Source: Desarmillaria ectypa
Lineage: Eukaryota > Basidiomycota > Agaricomycetes > Agaricales > Physalacriaceae
Direction of reading: 5' to 3'
Assembly (NCBI GenBank): GCA_030407005.1
Contig: JAUDYN010000010.1
Span: 682,001-746,000 of the forward strand
Length of the DNA: 64,000 bases
Part shown: positions 47,506 to 59,616 of the stretch, in pieces
Position numbering within the stretch: the stretch's first letter is position 1
Layout: the number at the start of each line of letters is the position of its first letter
The notes under the pieces: generated by a model
Told to the model about the DNA's origin: nothing
Seen by the model: only the letters and a program-made list of their open reading frames with translations
The model's database searches: none
Made by a program: the position numbers and the translations under genes

Positions 47506-49371
47506 TTACAAAGGATCCCAGAGCAGGTCCTGCAGTGGTACGTCCAACTCTTTAGCTAATCCTAACACTACATCGTACGAGACCCCGCATTTAAACATCG
47601 GGGGTCCATCCAACCTTTCGGCCGGTGAAGTTCGATGGAGCAACTTTGACGATGTCAGATCTATGATCTACGGATGCAATAGGCGTCAGAGTCGGCAACC
47701 ACATCCATCAGGACGACCCTCGGAACTCACAATAGCGTATACACCGACCCTGCTGACTTCCATGTCAGTGTACTCGCCAGGAATGGAGAAGTCGATCTTG
47801 AAGGGTCTCAAATCGTCGTCGTTATCGTTCTCTTCAAGCAACGCCCCCAAGATAGCCAACATGCGGTCAAGGGGGAATGCCGCTGGTCCAAGGAAATGCT
47901 GAGGGATCTACAAGACAGTCAGTTACACCCGAGTAAAGGATTAGGAATGGTAACCTTGATAGAGCCGTTTTTGGTCTTCGCAGAAGGGGCCTTGGTGATC
48001 CGTCGACGTTTGCGCTTCTTCTCGTCCAGACCCCTGCCAAACATCCTCAGGTCTGATTTAGCCGGATTCATTGAGGCTAGGAACGATGAGATGAGAATAA
48101 ACTTGGCCATTCTCGTTAAATCCCGATATGGTTCTGCAGGCTTCTCTTTGACTGCAGCACCGGTTCGTGGTTTACTCGAGTGATCTGCTCGATGAACTGG
48201 AAATATGGTTCTCAGCGCCTCAGGTGAAGGCTTATTGGCGTCTGCCCAGTCTTGCGCATTGCTAGAACGGGGATATAGTTGTTCCAGCGCAGCAGTGATA
48301 CTCGGTTTGAAATAGCGATTGAGACGCATGCGGACCCCCTCTGGAGGTGTGACGAAATCATGCGCATCGTCGACAGGCATCGCATCGTCAGTAAATAGAT
48401 GCTCATTATCATCCCGTTCGGTGACGTTGCTATCGCCTTTTCCTCGTTCTATCGCATCATTGTCCAGTATAGGTTGGATGAAACCCGGCCACCGCGCGGC
48501 GGCGGCATATGCAAGTTCATCAGGATCATTGGTGAACGGGAAACATGCGTCGCACAGGATTGATGCGAAAGACGTGTACATGCCTTCAAGGGCTGGGTGA
48601 TAGGGATTGAGAGGGAGGTTTGGTTGAGTCTGACAGGACTGAAACACGGAGCAAAGGTGTGCAACACAAGCTGGGCAAGGTTTACATCAGGTGTACTCAT
48701 TGAAATGGGAGATAAGTTCACCATCTTTCGTTGGAATAGATATGTCCACAAAGTAGGGATCCGGAGAAGCTCCAAGAGAAGGCCGTATATCGTCCCACCG
48801 TCCAGAAGAGATGAAGATAATTGCCAGATCAATACGCGCCTGAAGAAATCAGTCACCTGTATATTCCTGAAAATGGGTATTGCCTTACCATTTCTGCAAG
48901 ACGCGTCAAAGGAACAATGAGGTCTGGTAATCGATCCTTGAGACGCTCTGCACGCTCAATCACGATAACAAATCGTGTCAGTTGACATAGATCGCTATTG
49001 CTATGGTGCAAGAACGAATAGAGCGTCTTTAGGCCGCGCAAAAACGCGTCAAATGATTCATTATAACGGCCAGTATCATTGAGTCCTGACCAATTGGTAC
49101 ACCCCTCTTCCCAAGAAGGCGTCCATCGTACGAGTCCATTGAGAATCGCATCGAACAATAATCTGGCGGAAAAGCATGTCACGGCATTGACATGAACATG
49201 GTGCAGAGATGTGACGATACTGGTAGTGGATGCGAGCGCACTAAGCAGAGCTTGGGTCGTCAAACGGGGTGAGATTGGGTCATTGATGAAGATAAACGGA
49301 GGAGGCGACGCATGGACGAGGAACGATACCTCACGGAGGTGATGGTGGTACGAAAGAGGAATCGAGGCCAT
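47506..49371 (-). CDS. ORC5: Origin recognition complex subunit 5
   Basis: Five exons (48889-49371, 48722-48839, 47955-48670, 47731-47907, 47506-47667) give 551 residues. The AAA+-like N-terminal half has FIFINDPISPRLTTQ where a Walker A loop would be (no GKT/S), VNAVTCFSARLLFDAILN, a Walker B-like VIVIERAERL, and the sensor region DLAIIFISSGRWDDIRP. The C-terminal half carries the Orc5-specific block LTRMAKFILISSFLASMNPA, GRGLDEKKRKRRR and a winged-helix-like end (DVVLGLAKELDVPLQDLLWD). Orc5 is a structural subunit of the six-part complex that marks origins and loads MCM helicase. Loss of the P-loop suggests it does not bind ATP. The second exon's acceptor was chosen to restore the ARIDLAIIF motif. 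Confidence 0.9.
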
Positions 49372-49565
49372 TAGGAAATAATATATCAAAACACAATCAA
49401 GTCCCAAAGCTACGGGCCGTTGGGCCGCGAAAAGCACATGGACGTTGCAAAAAATAATACCAGTACAGACAAGAGTACACAGACAATACACAGGAAACGA
49501 TACAGATCCACGGAAGTATTTAAACAAATGCTATGAAAAATCCTGAAAAGTCGATGAATGAGTAA

Positions 49566-50576
49566 TTAGGAGGCCAGAACCCCCTTCACCCACTCGGAGA
49601 TTAAGCCTCGCATCGCTTCCGAATGGGATAACCAAGGCATATGGTCAGCTCCTTCAATATCGACTATCTTGAGATTCTTCCAAGGGCCCAAGGCATTAGC
49701 CGCCGACCTGCCATCCACTATTAAGTCGTCTGTACAAGCTATCGCTAGGAGCGGCAAAAATCCGTTCTCCCCAGCTTTGAAGAACTCCGCTGCATCTTGC
49801 TCACGGGTGAAGACGAACTTGGTTACTGCTCGAGGTTGGGTGACAAAATTTCCCAAACAAAGGGATTTAAGTTCGAACGAAGCATGTTTGGAGCACCCGT
49901 TGACGAATCTCCGAGATGCATCCTGGAATTTTTCCACATCACTGGTCTGATTTAGGGAGGGCAGGCAACCGAGTGCGAATTGTGTTCCAGCTTTTCCGAT
50001 TCCAGGACCCATGAAGGGCACTCCGGTGAGATGAATAGCTCCAGAGAGGTATTTTTCCTTTCCAGGGTGAAGCGAGAGGATGTCTACAATGTGTGTGGCT
50101 AAATTCATATTAGCTTCACGCGGCTTTGCAACTAAAACTGAAGCACACAGACCTCCTAGGCTCCTGCAGTGAGGTGAGGGAGTGTTAGAACTGAATATCG
50201 TATGGACGTACCATCCTAATACAAAAGGTCTTCTTAAATTGAAGCCTTCTACAACGGCATCGAAGTCCTCTGCAAGACGCTTAGATTCCCATGCAGCTGG
50301 AGAAGTGGGCATCCCGCTTCGACCATGGCCGCGCGTATCATATCTCACCTGCGGGCAAATAGTCAGTAGGGCAGAAAGAAAACGGACAGAAATTCCAACC
50401 AGATAGAATAGGTCAGTCCAATTGGTATCATGAAATATGTCATTCCATACGACAGAGCTAAGCGAAACTCCATGGATAAATACAATTGCAGGTTTGGTGG
50501 AATCTCCTGATGCATCCGCATAAATCTTAGTACCGTCGGCGGATATGAGCATGAGCGATTTAGTGACGTGGGACAT
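49566..50576 (-). CDS. Alpha/beta hydrolase
   Basis: Three or four exons. From MSHVTKSLMLISADGTKIYA at 50576 the fold proceeds through VFIHGVSLSSVVW (oxyanion loop), an intron, RYDTRGHGRSG, an intron inside the nucleophile elbow that splices to GWSLGG (catalytic Ser), CTDDLIVDG (Asp) and EGADHMPWLSH (His). About 310 residues. A further in-frame intron of 54 nt just after SLGG is possible and would give SLGGATHIVDIL. The frame is open upstream to 50786, but a TATA-like TTATATAGG (minus strand, ~50806-50814) stands only about 20 nt before that ATG, so a start at 50663 or 50576 is more likely. Substrate unknown. Confidence 0.75.
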   Translation of the reverse strand: MSHVTKSLMLISADGTKIYADASGDSTKPAIVFIHGVSLSSVVWNDIFHDTNWTDLFYLVGISVRFLSALLTICPQVRYDTRGHGRSGMPTSPAAWESKRLAEDFDAVVEGFNLRRPFVLGWYVHTIFSSNTPSPHCRSLGGLCASVLVAKPREANMNLATHIVDILSLHPGKEKYLSGAIHLTGVPFMGPGIGKAGTQFALGCLPSLNQTSDVEKFQDASRRFVNGCSKHASFELKSLCLGNFVTQPRAVTKFVFTREQDAAEFFKAGENGFLPLLAIACTDDLIVDGRSAANALGPWKNLKIVDIEGADHMPWLSHSEAMRGLISEWVKGVLAS

Positions 50577-51477
50577 GCTGCAGTGGTACGAGGATGATGG
50601 GTGGAGCGCAGAGAGGTGTAGAACTCGACCACCCGGTATCTTTAAATGCTGGGAAAGCGCCATGAAGATAAGTCCAGTAGTCGAAATGACGGCTGCTGTG
50701 AATCTATAGGGTAAATTCAAGCTTAATTGACGCGTGCGTGTCCGGCTGCTACGAAAGGGTGATACGAGCCAATCGTCCTTGGACAACTCATTTTAGTGTT
50801 ACCGACCTATATAAACAAGAGCAAGGCACCTCGATCAGATGCGGTCATGCATTGTAAGGATACAGTGCGGACGCCACCTCACGATCCATGGAAGCCGACA
50901 GCGTGGAAATAACGGCACATAAGATACCGACATCAGAAATATCCAGGATATTTCAGGAAACTCCCTATCAATCGAGGCAGGGATATCTGGATTTCGGGGT
51001 GAAGAACCCGGGTTTCTGACGTTGCTGAACCCGCGAGCGCTGTTAGATGGCCGAAGCATGAATAAGGGTTGTAAACTCGCCAGAGTAGAATACCCGAAGC
51101 CTCGTGGAAAATGCCAGGGTCGGAGTGGACTTAACATTCAAGGTGTCGAAGCTGCTTGTCCGCGAGTTTCGCCAAAATCGCCGATTCACCGGCACGTGAT
51201 TCGGAACTTGCCGAAAAGTGCTGAATAAAGCCTTTGTTCGTTCAAGTCGCCGACTTGAACTACAACTCGAACGCCTGAGCGTCTTAGCGAACTCAGGAAG
51301 TACAAATAACTTTGCGGGCGGCGCTGGATACCAAGTAATTTATGTCTTCATATTCTCATCTCATCTCATGAGTTACCAATTGGTCCGAACAAGACGTTCT
51401 GATCCTGCATTGGTACTAGTAGGTGATTATCAGGCTCCAAGTTACCAGAGAAACTTTTTTTAGACAGGGATAGTTAT
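50577..51477. promoter_or_regulatory. Promoter of the hydrolase gene and intergenic DNA
   Basis: A TATA-like motif for the minus-strand hydrolase lies at ~50806-50814. Bases 51240-51260 form a perfect 10-bp inverted repeat with a one-base centre. No gene seen between 50850 and 51470. Confidence 0.4.
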
Positions 51478-52229
51478 TTATTTTGTTCGCGCCATTGTCG
51501 CCTCAACATGTGCTCGTACCCCACCTTCCCAATCATCCCAACAAATACTCAAAATTACAGTATCTCGTCCCAGTGGAAATGCTTCCTCCTCGGGATCCCC
51601 TTTTCTCACGCGAGTTCCGTTCGCACCGCGGGACTTTGACGTAGGCCACGCTTTATGCCACCTTAGAATCCCCTCTTGTTGGAATCCCATCCTTTTTGCC
51701 GTCCTGACACTGGCAATATTGGCTGCACTGGCTTGCCAAACTACTCGACGCAAGCCCAGACCGCCATCCTCCGGCATATCCAGTGCGTATTTCATGAAGA
51801 GCCCGACAGCGTTGGACGTTACATGTGTCTTCTGAAATGCTGGAGCGATGATCACGCAACCGATTTCCGTGACTAGATCTTCAGCTGACGAGTTCAGATA
51901 ACCGATGACTCCTGCATACGCCGACTCCATGGGCTTGGTTCTGTCGTACACCGCGAACATGGTCATTCCAATGTTGTCTTTCATCCTCTTGTTCCGGAAA
52001 GAAGCGATAAGTTCTTCTTCATCCTTGAACGGACCAAAGGGAACGAAATCGTAGAGGCTTTCATCAGAACAGGCTGTGACTAGTAGCCTTGTATGAACAG
52101 CGAGCTTGGTGACGAAATCAATAATTATATCTCGGCCAATTCTTTGAAACTTACATCAAAAGGCACCAACTTGACGCGCTCACTCTGCAACACCGGCGGG
52201 ACGGGGAAGCAGAAATTCACTGGAGCCAT
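51478..52229 (-). CDS. GNAT-family N-acetyltransferase (RimJ/RimL type)
   Basis: Two exons (52155-52229 and 51478-52104; donor GTAAGT, acceptor ACCAAG) encode 233 residues. After QSERVKLVPFD the chain has the RimJ/RimL layout: FVPFGPFKDEEELIASFR, AYAGVIGYLNSSAEDLVTEIG (strands 4 and 5), the site where acetyl-CoA is bound in the turn after IIAPAFQKTHV, RRVVWQASAANIASVRTAKR, and MGFQQEGILRWH. Fungal members acetylate small molecules, toxins or protein N-termini; the substrate here is unknown. An earlier in-frame ATG at 52316 would add 29 residues; the chosen start places PVPPVLQSERVKL at the usual distance. Confidence 0.82.
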
Positions 52230-53946
52230 GTGCAAAAGTGAAGTGTTGGTCGCAAGGGAAGTTGACAGCTTATGACTCGAGCCACTCGCTACCCACATGT
52301 CTTCCGAATGAGTCATTTTGGTGCAATATTATGCCGCGCCTCAAGGAGTTTAGCCTGCAGCGGTTCGATCTCATAGTATGCCGTTTACTTGTCTTCGATA
52401 TCCTGGGATATCACTTCCCTTCTCGAATCAATCGACAAGGGAAAATATCCTGTGAAATGCAATACTCCGTGACTCCTTGATCTCCGGTTTCCCCCCCGTC
52501 GTGGGGAATCTCAATAATCATAACGTGAACAGTATAATGAAGGATTTATCGTTTGTATCTTTTTTTCTACATTACGTTGGCCACTTCGAGAATAACTGCT
52601 GGTAGGTCATGCCTAAGTTCGGGATTATTGCTGCATATTTCGCGCCAGAGGTTTTGACGCCGCAACTTGGTCCCGAAGAAAGCGTTTTATGGCGTGCAAT
52701 TCCCATACGCAAGCTTCTACTACTACTGGGGCCGTAGCTTTTTAGATCCAATTCAATCTACCTCCAGGAGCGAACAACGACAAAGCCAAGCTTCGATGGG
52801 CGGTGCTACCATTTTGTCTTTAACTCGAAGTTTGGAGAACCGTGGAATTAGCGACTTATCCTGCTTCCTCTACTCTAACTTTGTTCCATCATGTGCGTTG
52901 GATTCCTGCTCGATTGAATATGATGATTTCATCAACCCAAATGAATTCGCATTGATCACAGGTAAAAATTCGCGTCCCAGCACAGCTGCTCATTACAGGA
53001 GCTTCACTTGGGTCTTTGCTCAGTGGAGCCTCCGGTTCTCCCGATGATTCTTCTCTCTAAAACTTCGTGATCCTACCTTCCGTTCCTGAGATGTTTATCG
53101 GTGCCGGCAGGGATTTGAATTTGCATTGCCTCACTTTTAAGTTGGGTCGGGGATGCTGCGGAAAATCCTGGAAGATCGTACCGTGCCATGTAATGATGAT
53201 GATGATGATTCCCATTTTAAATAGATGGGAAAAGTTCGCATTTTCATAAATCATAAATATGCTATGTGCGTTTCTACGATTGGGGACTGCAGCAGCTCTA
53301 GCAACGACGCGTCAAATATATCAGGGGCCGTTCTGAAACCGACAGGGGCACTTTCTCGGGATCTTTCTCTCGCACATCCTGGACCGATCAAGAATGTTCG
53401 TTTCTCTCCTGGTACCGTCTTGATACTGAAAGCCACCACTGCCCGTCAGTCTAACCTGATACTGTTTGAGGCGCTGCATCCAAAGACAGTCAAATGGCCG
53501 CGACCTTGTCATTTGATATGGAGAAGAACATAATAGATTGCTATCATTGTTAGAACGCCATCATGCAGACGGCGGCGTGTCGTCAAACGATTCTTGTCAT
53601 TGGGAATTTAGAAACCTGAGAGACGCTAGAAATAATTCTGAAAAAAATCATGTTCAAAGTAAGTGTCAATTCACTCACCTGCTTGCGCTTCAGCTGACGA
53701 GAAGAGGACACCTCCTCCCTCACACCCCAGATGGCGGAAAGGCGCCCTTTTCTTGCATGCTATGCTATTATATAGGGCCGAAGTCAAATTTATACTCTCG
53801 TTACCAACAGCGTACCTTTTTCAAGTGTAGCACGGGCGGTAGACGCCAAGCGCAGATTTTTATCCAAGGGTCTCCGCCAAAACTGACGTACTATATAACG
53901 GACGGTGTCTCACATCGGTTTGCATTCCCTCCTCTTTTACGAAAAT
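52230..53946. other. Intergenic stretch with no supported gene
   Basis: The longest frame, 52667-53047 (+, 126 codons), has no recognised relative. A short (ATG)n run lies near 53191-53207. A CTATATAA-type motif at 53889-53900 lies about 50 nt before the next gene and may be its TATA box. Confidence 0.4.
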
Positions 53947-54973
53947 ATGTTCAACACGCTCCAGGCAGCAGCAGTCCTTGGTTTTACTGTCCTTCCGGCA
54001 TTAGCCTCTGGTCCTCTCCCGAGAAAAATAGTCGCTCTGGAGCTAGTGGCAAGAGATGATGGTACCATCCCAGCTCTCCTACGCTCTCCTTTTCCCAGGT
54101 CACTAGACGGCCTCGTAGTCCGTCAAGTCGATACCTGTGAAACTGGATACCTCCCCTGCAGTGATGGTACGTCGTGCGTTGTTCCCTTTTCATCTACATC
54201 TACACCGTTTCTTATTAAATTTTCTTCAGGAAGCGGCTGTTGCCCGATCGGGTAGGCAAAAACTCTCTTCGCGTGTTTTGAGTCACTTGTTCTAATTGAG
54301 GTATTCTTTCTAGTGAATACTGTGGAACATGGGGAGGTCTGCTAGGATGTTGTCCTAACGGTGAGACCTGTGTGGCCAACGACAGCCAGGAGTGTGGCTA
54401 CGTGGGATACACGCTATGCTCTGGCGAGGACTTTTGCTGTCGTAAGTCTTCTCTCTCTAAGTTCTATGTCAGAAAACGGGTTTCAACATGCGTTATAGCT
54501 ATTGGTGATTTATGCTACCGTGACAGCACTGGATCCCCTGCTTGCAGCAACCTATCAGGCGGAGGCACATCGAGCTTGATCTCAAGCGCTTTGGGGACTA
54601 CCTTCGTTTCCGGTACAACTAAGGCTGCGGTTACCAGTGCCACGGTCTCGCGCAGTAGCAGCAGTGTAGGATTCACGACGAATGCCCAGGCTGGCACCAC
54701 ATCTAGGTATATTGTCCCCACCGCTGAGGTCATTGCATGATTTATATTAATAATCTCTTTTCAAGTCCCACCAGTGTCACTCGTAGTGCTATTTCAACTG
54801 CCACTGGAGTCGGAAATGCATCCTTGACTCCCAGTATCAGTTCTGCGGCGAGCAGCCAGACCACGGGTCTTAGCAGTCTCGGTGGTGGTAATGGTGCAGG
54901 AACAACTGGCGTCTCGTTCAACATCTTTGCATTGGCCGTCTGTTCCACTTTTAGTTTCATCGTCTTCTACTAG
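53947..54973 (+). CDS. Cysteine-rich secreted protein with GPI-anchor signal
   Basis: Five exons (53947-54166, 54230-54251, 54314-54441, 54499-54706, 54766-54973) give 261 residues. N-terminal signal peptide FNTLQAAAVLGFTVLPALAS. Middle: three repeats of a Cys-rich pattern (CETGYLPC, GSGCCPIGEYCG, GCCPNGETC, LCSGEDFCCPIGDLC), like the CCPxGxxC modules seen in fungal surface proteins. C-terminal third: Ser/Thr/Gly-rich stalk followed by a hydrophobic tail (NIFALAVCSTFSFIVFY), the layout of a GPI attachment signal. Probably a cell-wall or plasma-membrane surface protein. No function known to me. Exon 2 is 22 nt. Confidence 0.75.
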
Positions 54974-55313
54974 GTGTAGGGTGACACTTACATTTATGGC
55001 TTGTACCACTGCCTTCCTCAATATCCAAAAAGTACTACTCTCATCTCAATTGAACGCAGTGCACCATTCGTTATAGAATTCTGATTATTGACAATATAAA
55101 CGCCCTCTCAGTTGAGGGTATTTACAATTGTAAAATCTGCATTTCGTCCTCATTAGCATATCTTCAGTCTATCGGTATCTCTTTAATGCCCTGTTCTATA
55201 TCAGCTTGTACAATTATGTTCTTCGTCACTACTAGGTAAATAGCCGTCATTATGGATTGCAGGCAAAGAGCAACAACTACACTCACACCCTCCCATTTTA
55301 TTTCATCATCCCA
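54974..55313. other. Convergent intergenic region
   Basis: Between the 3' ends of the surface-protein gene and the phosphoglycerate mutase gene. No gene seen. Confidence 0.4.
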
Positions 55314-57232
55314 TCAAGCTTTAGCCAAGAGCGAGCGACCTGTCATTTCTTAAAAATGGAGTTACGTCAGTCTACGGTCTAACAGCAAAAGATTATATCA
55401 CCGTCAGGTTTATCAAGACCCTGTTATCGTACAGCCTATCAGCATGACGTCAAAGACATGAAGCAAGAATACGCACAAGAAGGTCCAAGATAGTCGGAGC
55501 GACATCACACAGTGCGCCTTCTTCTTCACCCTCCTTGTCTTTTATAAATTTATACTTCTCCGGGTCTCCAGTCATAATGAACGGCACTGGGTTGGTCGTA
55601 TGCGCGGTGTGAGGAGCGCCTGTTTCGAGGTTCTTCATCTGCTCCGCGTTCCCATGGTCCGCGGTAATGAGAAGAATATATCCAGCTTCCTGACACGCTT
55701 TGTACACGATACCCACGGCTTCGTCGGTGTACCCGATAGCCTCGACGGCGGCATCATACACACCGGTGTGGCCCACCTGTCGTCCGTCAGTTGACTATTC
55801 GACAGACAACAAGTCCATAACTTACCATATCAGGAGGTGCAAAGTTGCACATCACGAACTCACAGTCACCCTTCTTGAGGACTTCCGCAACCTTTTCGGC
55901 CACGCCATGTACGCTCATCTTGGGAAGCTTATCGTACGTGGTTACTTTGGGCGAGGGAATCATATACCGTTCTTCATTCTCGAATTGCTTCTCGACGCCG
56001 CCGTTGAAGAAGAATGTGACGTGGGCGTATTTTTCCGTCTCTGCAATGTGCGCTTGCTTGATGCCATGCTTTGACAGACACTCCGCCAGGACATTGGTCA
56101 TGCCTTGGGGTGGGAAAGCCACATGGAAGGGGAATTCGATGTTGTATCTGGACATGGTCGTGATACTCTATGTAATCACTGAGATATGTGCAGCATATAG
56201 GAGGGAGGATACGCACCAAATCCTTCGGAATAGTCACTTTCATCGGCTTATCAGGCAATCCAAATACGGACGAAATTTCTCGCATCCTATCGGACCGATA
56301 GTTGAAGAAAAATAATGAATCACCGTCCTTGATCCTGCCAGCGTCTCCGTTCACGATAATGGGCTTCAAGAATTCGTCCGTTACGTCCTTCTCATAGTTT
56401 GCTTTGATGGTGTCAACTGTAGACTTGGTAACAGTCTCGCCTACCCCGCCGACCAGGCCATCGATGGCGATCTTGATTCGTTCCCACCGCTTGTCCCTGT
56501 CCATAGCATAGTATCTGCCCACGACAGTAGCAAGCTCTCCGTACTCCTCTTTTTTCATGAAGTCGAGCAGCTGTTGGCAGTACCCTGCCGCGGAACGGGG
56601 AGCCGTGTCACGACCATCTCCGAAGAAATGAACATAAGTGTGGGGAACGCCGACCTCCTTTGCCGTCTCCAAGAGAGCAAAGAGATGGTTGATGTGTGAA
56701 TGGACGCCTCCGTCAGAGACCTGTGTCGCCAGTTAGCCTGAGTGCATGAAGCAGAACGACGCGACGCACCAGACCAAGCAGATGCAATCTACCCGTGCCC
56801 TCCTTTGCCTTGTTGAAGCTCTCGAGGATGACCTTGTTCTTGTGGAATTCCCGTTTCTTGATCGCCACATCGATTCGCACGATATCCTGCCATACGACGC
56901 GACCAGCTCCGATATTCAAGTGCCTATATACGTTTCAGCGGGCGATCTTGCTGAGAACGAAAGAGTACATACCCGACTTCGGAGTTGCCCATAAGGCCCT
57001 CGCTCAGTCCAACAGCAATACCGTGAGCAGCAAGCTTCCTCTGGCTATGTTCCTTGCCGATGGTATCCATATTCGTCGTCGTACCGGCCTCAATGGCATT
57101 GCCCTCGAGTCCTGGAACCGTTGCGATACCCCACCCGTCGTGGACACTATGGAAGGCCGTGTCAGAGCATATATGAAGAGTAAAGAATCCCACACACATT
57201 AAGCATACTTTGTTTTTTACGTCTGCTGGCAT
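55314..57232 (-). CDS. gpmI: 2,3-bisphosphoglycerate-independent phosphoglycerate mutase
   Basis: Eight exons (57198-57232, 56973-57146, 56770-56923, 56217-56720, 55826-56167, 55477-55776, 55402-55420, 55314-55348) total 1563 nt, 520 residues, the family's usual size. Motifs: CLIVHDGWGI (metal-binding Asp), [17 protein letters not shown] (Ser nucleophile), [44 protein letters not shown], and [12 protein letters not shown] (second metal site). It interconverts 3- and 2-phosphoglycerate in glycolysis and gluconeogenesis with two metal ions. The end is split into a 19-nt exon and a 35-nt exon that restore the family C-terminus EMTGRSLL. Start at 57232 gives [11 protein letters not shown], the usual short N-terminus. 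Confidence 0.94.
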
Positions 57233-57588
57233 GATGATGGTGGGTGGAGCAAGGCAACCCGTAGCTATATATTTGCTCCCTATGAGAGTCGGACCGTTGT
57301 GCCGGTCTGGCTCTAGGCTAGACTCGAACAAGCCTAACGAGTTCGTCTTATAGTGGGTGAGTTCGGTACCAGGTTGGCTGGTATGGAGCCTAGCCCTAGG
57401 CTGATCCAGAGATACGCGTGTAGCTAATTTACGAGGACGACGGATAAGGAATCAATCCATTAAAATACCAAACGAAGTTATCACTTTTTCCACGAGTTTT
57501 TCGGACGAAAGTAAATAAATAAGACTGTCTTTCTCCTCGCACAGATGGATAAATATCCAATGCATTAATGCTATACAACATCTCTACA
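57233..57588. other. Intergenic between gpmI and STE24
   Basis: Contains imperfect inverted repeats around GGCTCTAGGCTAG (57300) and GAGCCTAGCCCTAGGCT (57388). They may form a foldback; meaning unknown. Confidence 0.35.
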
Positions 57589-59189
57589 CTAGTCCTTCTT
57601 CTTCTCCCGGGTGGCTTGATACATCTCCAACCCCTTCAACCTCTCAGTCAAGGTTGGATGAGAATGATGATACGCCGAATACAACCAATCCACCCAAACC
57701 GTTGACAAATTCTTCACATGAAGCGTAACCAGTGCCCTCCCCAACCTTTCACCCATGTCTTTCATCTCCTCTTCCCCAAGCTTATCCTGTAACTCGCACG
57801 CAAATCTATCAGCCTCCCACTCAAACCGTCTACTTAGCCCGTTCATCCCGATGCTGATCACTGCCTCGAGCGGGGTCAGAATCATCTGGAAGATCAAGAA
57901 CGCTACGATTGTTGGGGGTTGGGCAGATACAGCCTTGGGAAAATCGAAGGATCGGAGGAGGGGTGGGGCGTGGAGGAAAGCAGGGAAGAGGGCGAGGATG
58001 GTGAAGATGTGGAATTGTGATACGATCATCATTTTGGTAGGGTGGAGGTAGTACCAGTGGCCGAGCTCGTGGGCAAGGACGGCTTCGACCTCGGGCGGTG
58101 AACTCTGCTCCATCAGGGTATCAAAGATGACGATATGCTTGCTCTGAAAGGGCATTAAACACGGAGGGGGGAGGAAGGTAGAGTAGAGCTTACCCAAGGA
58201 AGCCCGAAGAAGTACGCGTTGCTATGTGAGCTGCGCTTCGAACCATCAATCTCATATAGATGTTTCAGCGGAAACTTGAGTTTTCCAGCTAGGGACTCGA
58301 CTCGAGTGCGGAGTTCACCGTCTTTGAGAGGAGTGAGCTTGTTGAAGAGAGGTTGGATCACGGTGGGATAGAGGAAGACCATAAGCATCTGGAAGGACAG
58401 CCTTTGAAAGTGAAGCGAACAAGTAAGCGAGAGGCACAAGTGAAACGTCTGGAAAACACGCGTACATGAAGGCCATGAGCCAAGGAACGAAACGGTCGCC
58501 AGCCCATTTGAAGATGTAAAGGAAAGCAGCAAGGAAGGGTGATCCAAAAACTATTCCAACAACCCATGATTTCAACAAGTCCGCGACAAAGAGGCCAGGC
58601 GTGGTCTTGTTGAACCCATGTCGTTCTTCCAAGACAAAAGTAGAGTAGATGGAGAGCGGGAGTGTGGGCAGCGACGATACGAAATAAAGCAAGAAGGAGA
58701 ATCCTATGGATTGCAAGATCTGAAAGGGTTGTTAGATACTATACTGATCTTAGTAAACAGACGTACCTCATACTCAGAACCGTATCCTACCCTGGCCAAA
58801 ATTCTCCCTGACGCATCCCAGCACCAAGCATAGAACCCAAAGTGAAGCAATAACGAGTCCAAGACCTGGCTGTACAACTTGGAGAACAGTGCCACTTGGG
58901 CCTTTTCTTTGCCATATTTTTGCGACTTTTCGAACACATCTGCGCCTAAATGCGGGGCCAGGGCCGAGGGTGGCTCCTTTTTCGAATATAGGGGATATTG
59001 GCGCAAACTGCAAGGTCAGGGTCAGTATATCTAGGACACGCAGTATGACGAGGCCTACAGCAGGTAGCACTCCCAGAGAGTCACTGTCCAAGAAAACGAC
59101 TGGACATAGAGTTTCCAGTTAATGGGCTCTACTGCTACAAATGCCAGCTTACGCTGAATAGCGGCGAGATTCGAATGAAGGAAGTCCAT
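57589..59189 (-). CDS. STE24: CAAX prenyl protease STE24
   Basis: Five exons (59059-59189, 58767-59007, 58466-58719, 58194-58401, 57589-58143) sum to 1389 nt, 462 residues. Seven or so membrane segments; N-terminal FSWTVTLWECYLLLRQYPLY, the conserved FEKSQKYGKEKA, YSTFVLEERHGFN, LYEIDGSKRSSHSNAYFFGL, and the zinc protease motif LAHELGHW with the third ligand Glu in FEWEADRFA. STE24 removes the last three residues of prenylated CAAX proteins, including mating pheromone precursors, in the endoplasmic reticulum, and clears clogged translocons. The C-terminal motif SAYHHSHPTLTERLKGL is intact. Start 59189 reads straight through GTAAGC without splicing, which keeps INWKLYVQSF. Confidence 0.95.
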
Positions 59190-59616
59190 CGTCCGTGTAA
59201 CGTCCGATGGTAGTGTGGAGGGTCAATGTATTTGAATGCGTTCGGTACGTGTTCAGTACACGTGGCTCTGCTTGTTGATGATTGCCAAAGGCCTCCGGTT
59301 CCTACTTCGAATTCATCGAATTCAGAATTCTTCCCAATTCTCTGTTGCTTCCCTGTCAAATCTCCGTTGGCCTTTTGAAACAAGGAAGAAACCGTGAAGA
59401 AGACTACACATGGAACTGTAATCGACCTAAGGCAACACTCACTAAAGTTGAGCATCGAGAATTGCTGTACAATTTTGAATTTCCATCGAAGTCATTGCTG
59501 TGGTCCTTGAAGTCCTGTATCGGTTCTTCTGCAGCGGAAAATGCGTTTGTACAACATTATTCTATGGTCTAAAATACGTGCTACAAAAGGTGATACCTGT
59601 CACTGTCTACACGCGT
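59190..59616. other. Intergenic between STE24 and the P450 gene
   Basis: Holds the STE24 promoter. No gene or TATA box recognised. Confidence 0.4.

Noticed and set aside
47486..47902. Plus-strand frame of 138 codons
   Set aside because: Antisense shadow of the last two ORC5 exons.
48857..48888. 32-nt intron in ORC5
   Set aside because: Too short for this genome. Using the next acceptor (ending 48840) gives a 49-nt intron and restores the conserved ARIDLAIIF segment.
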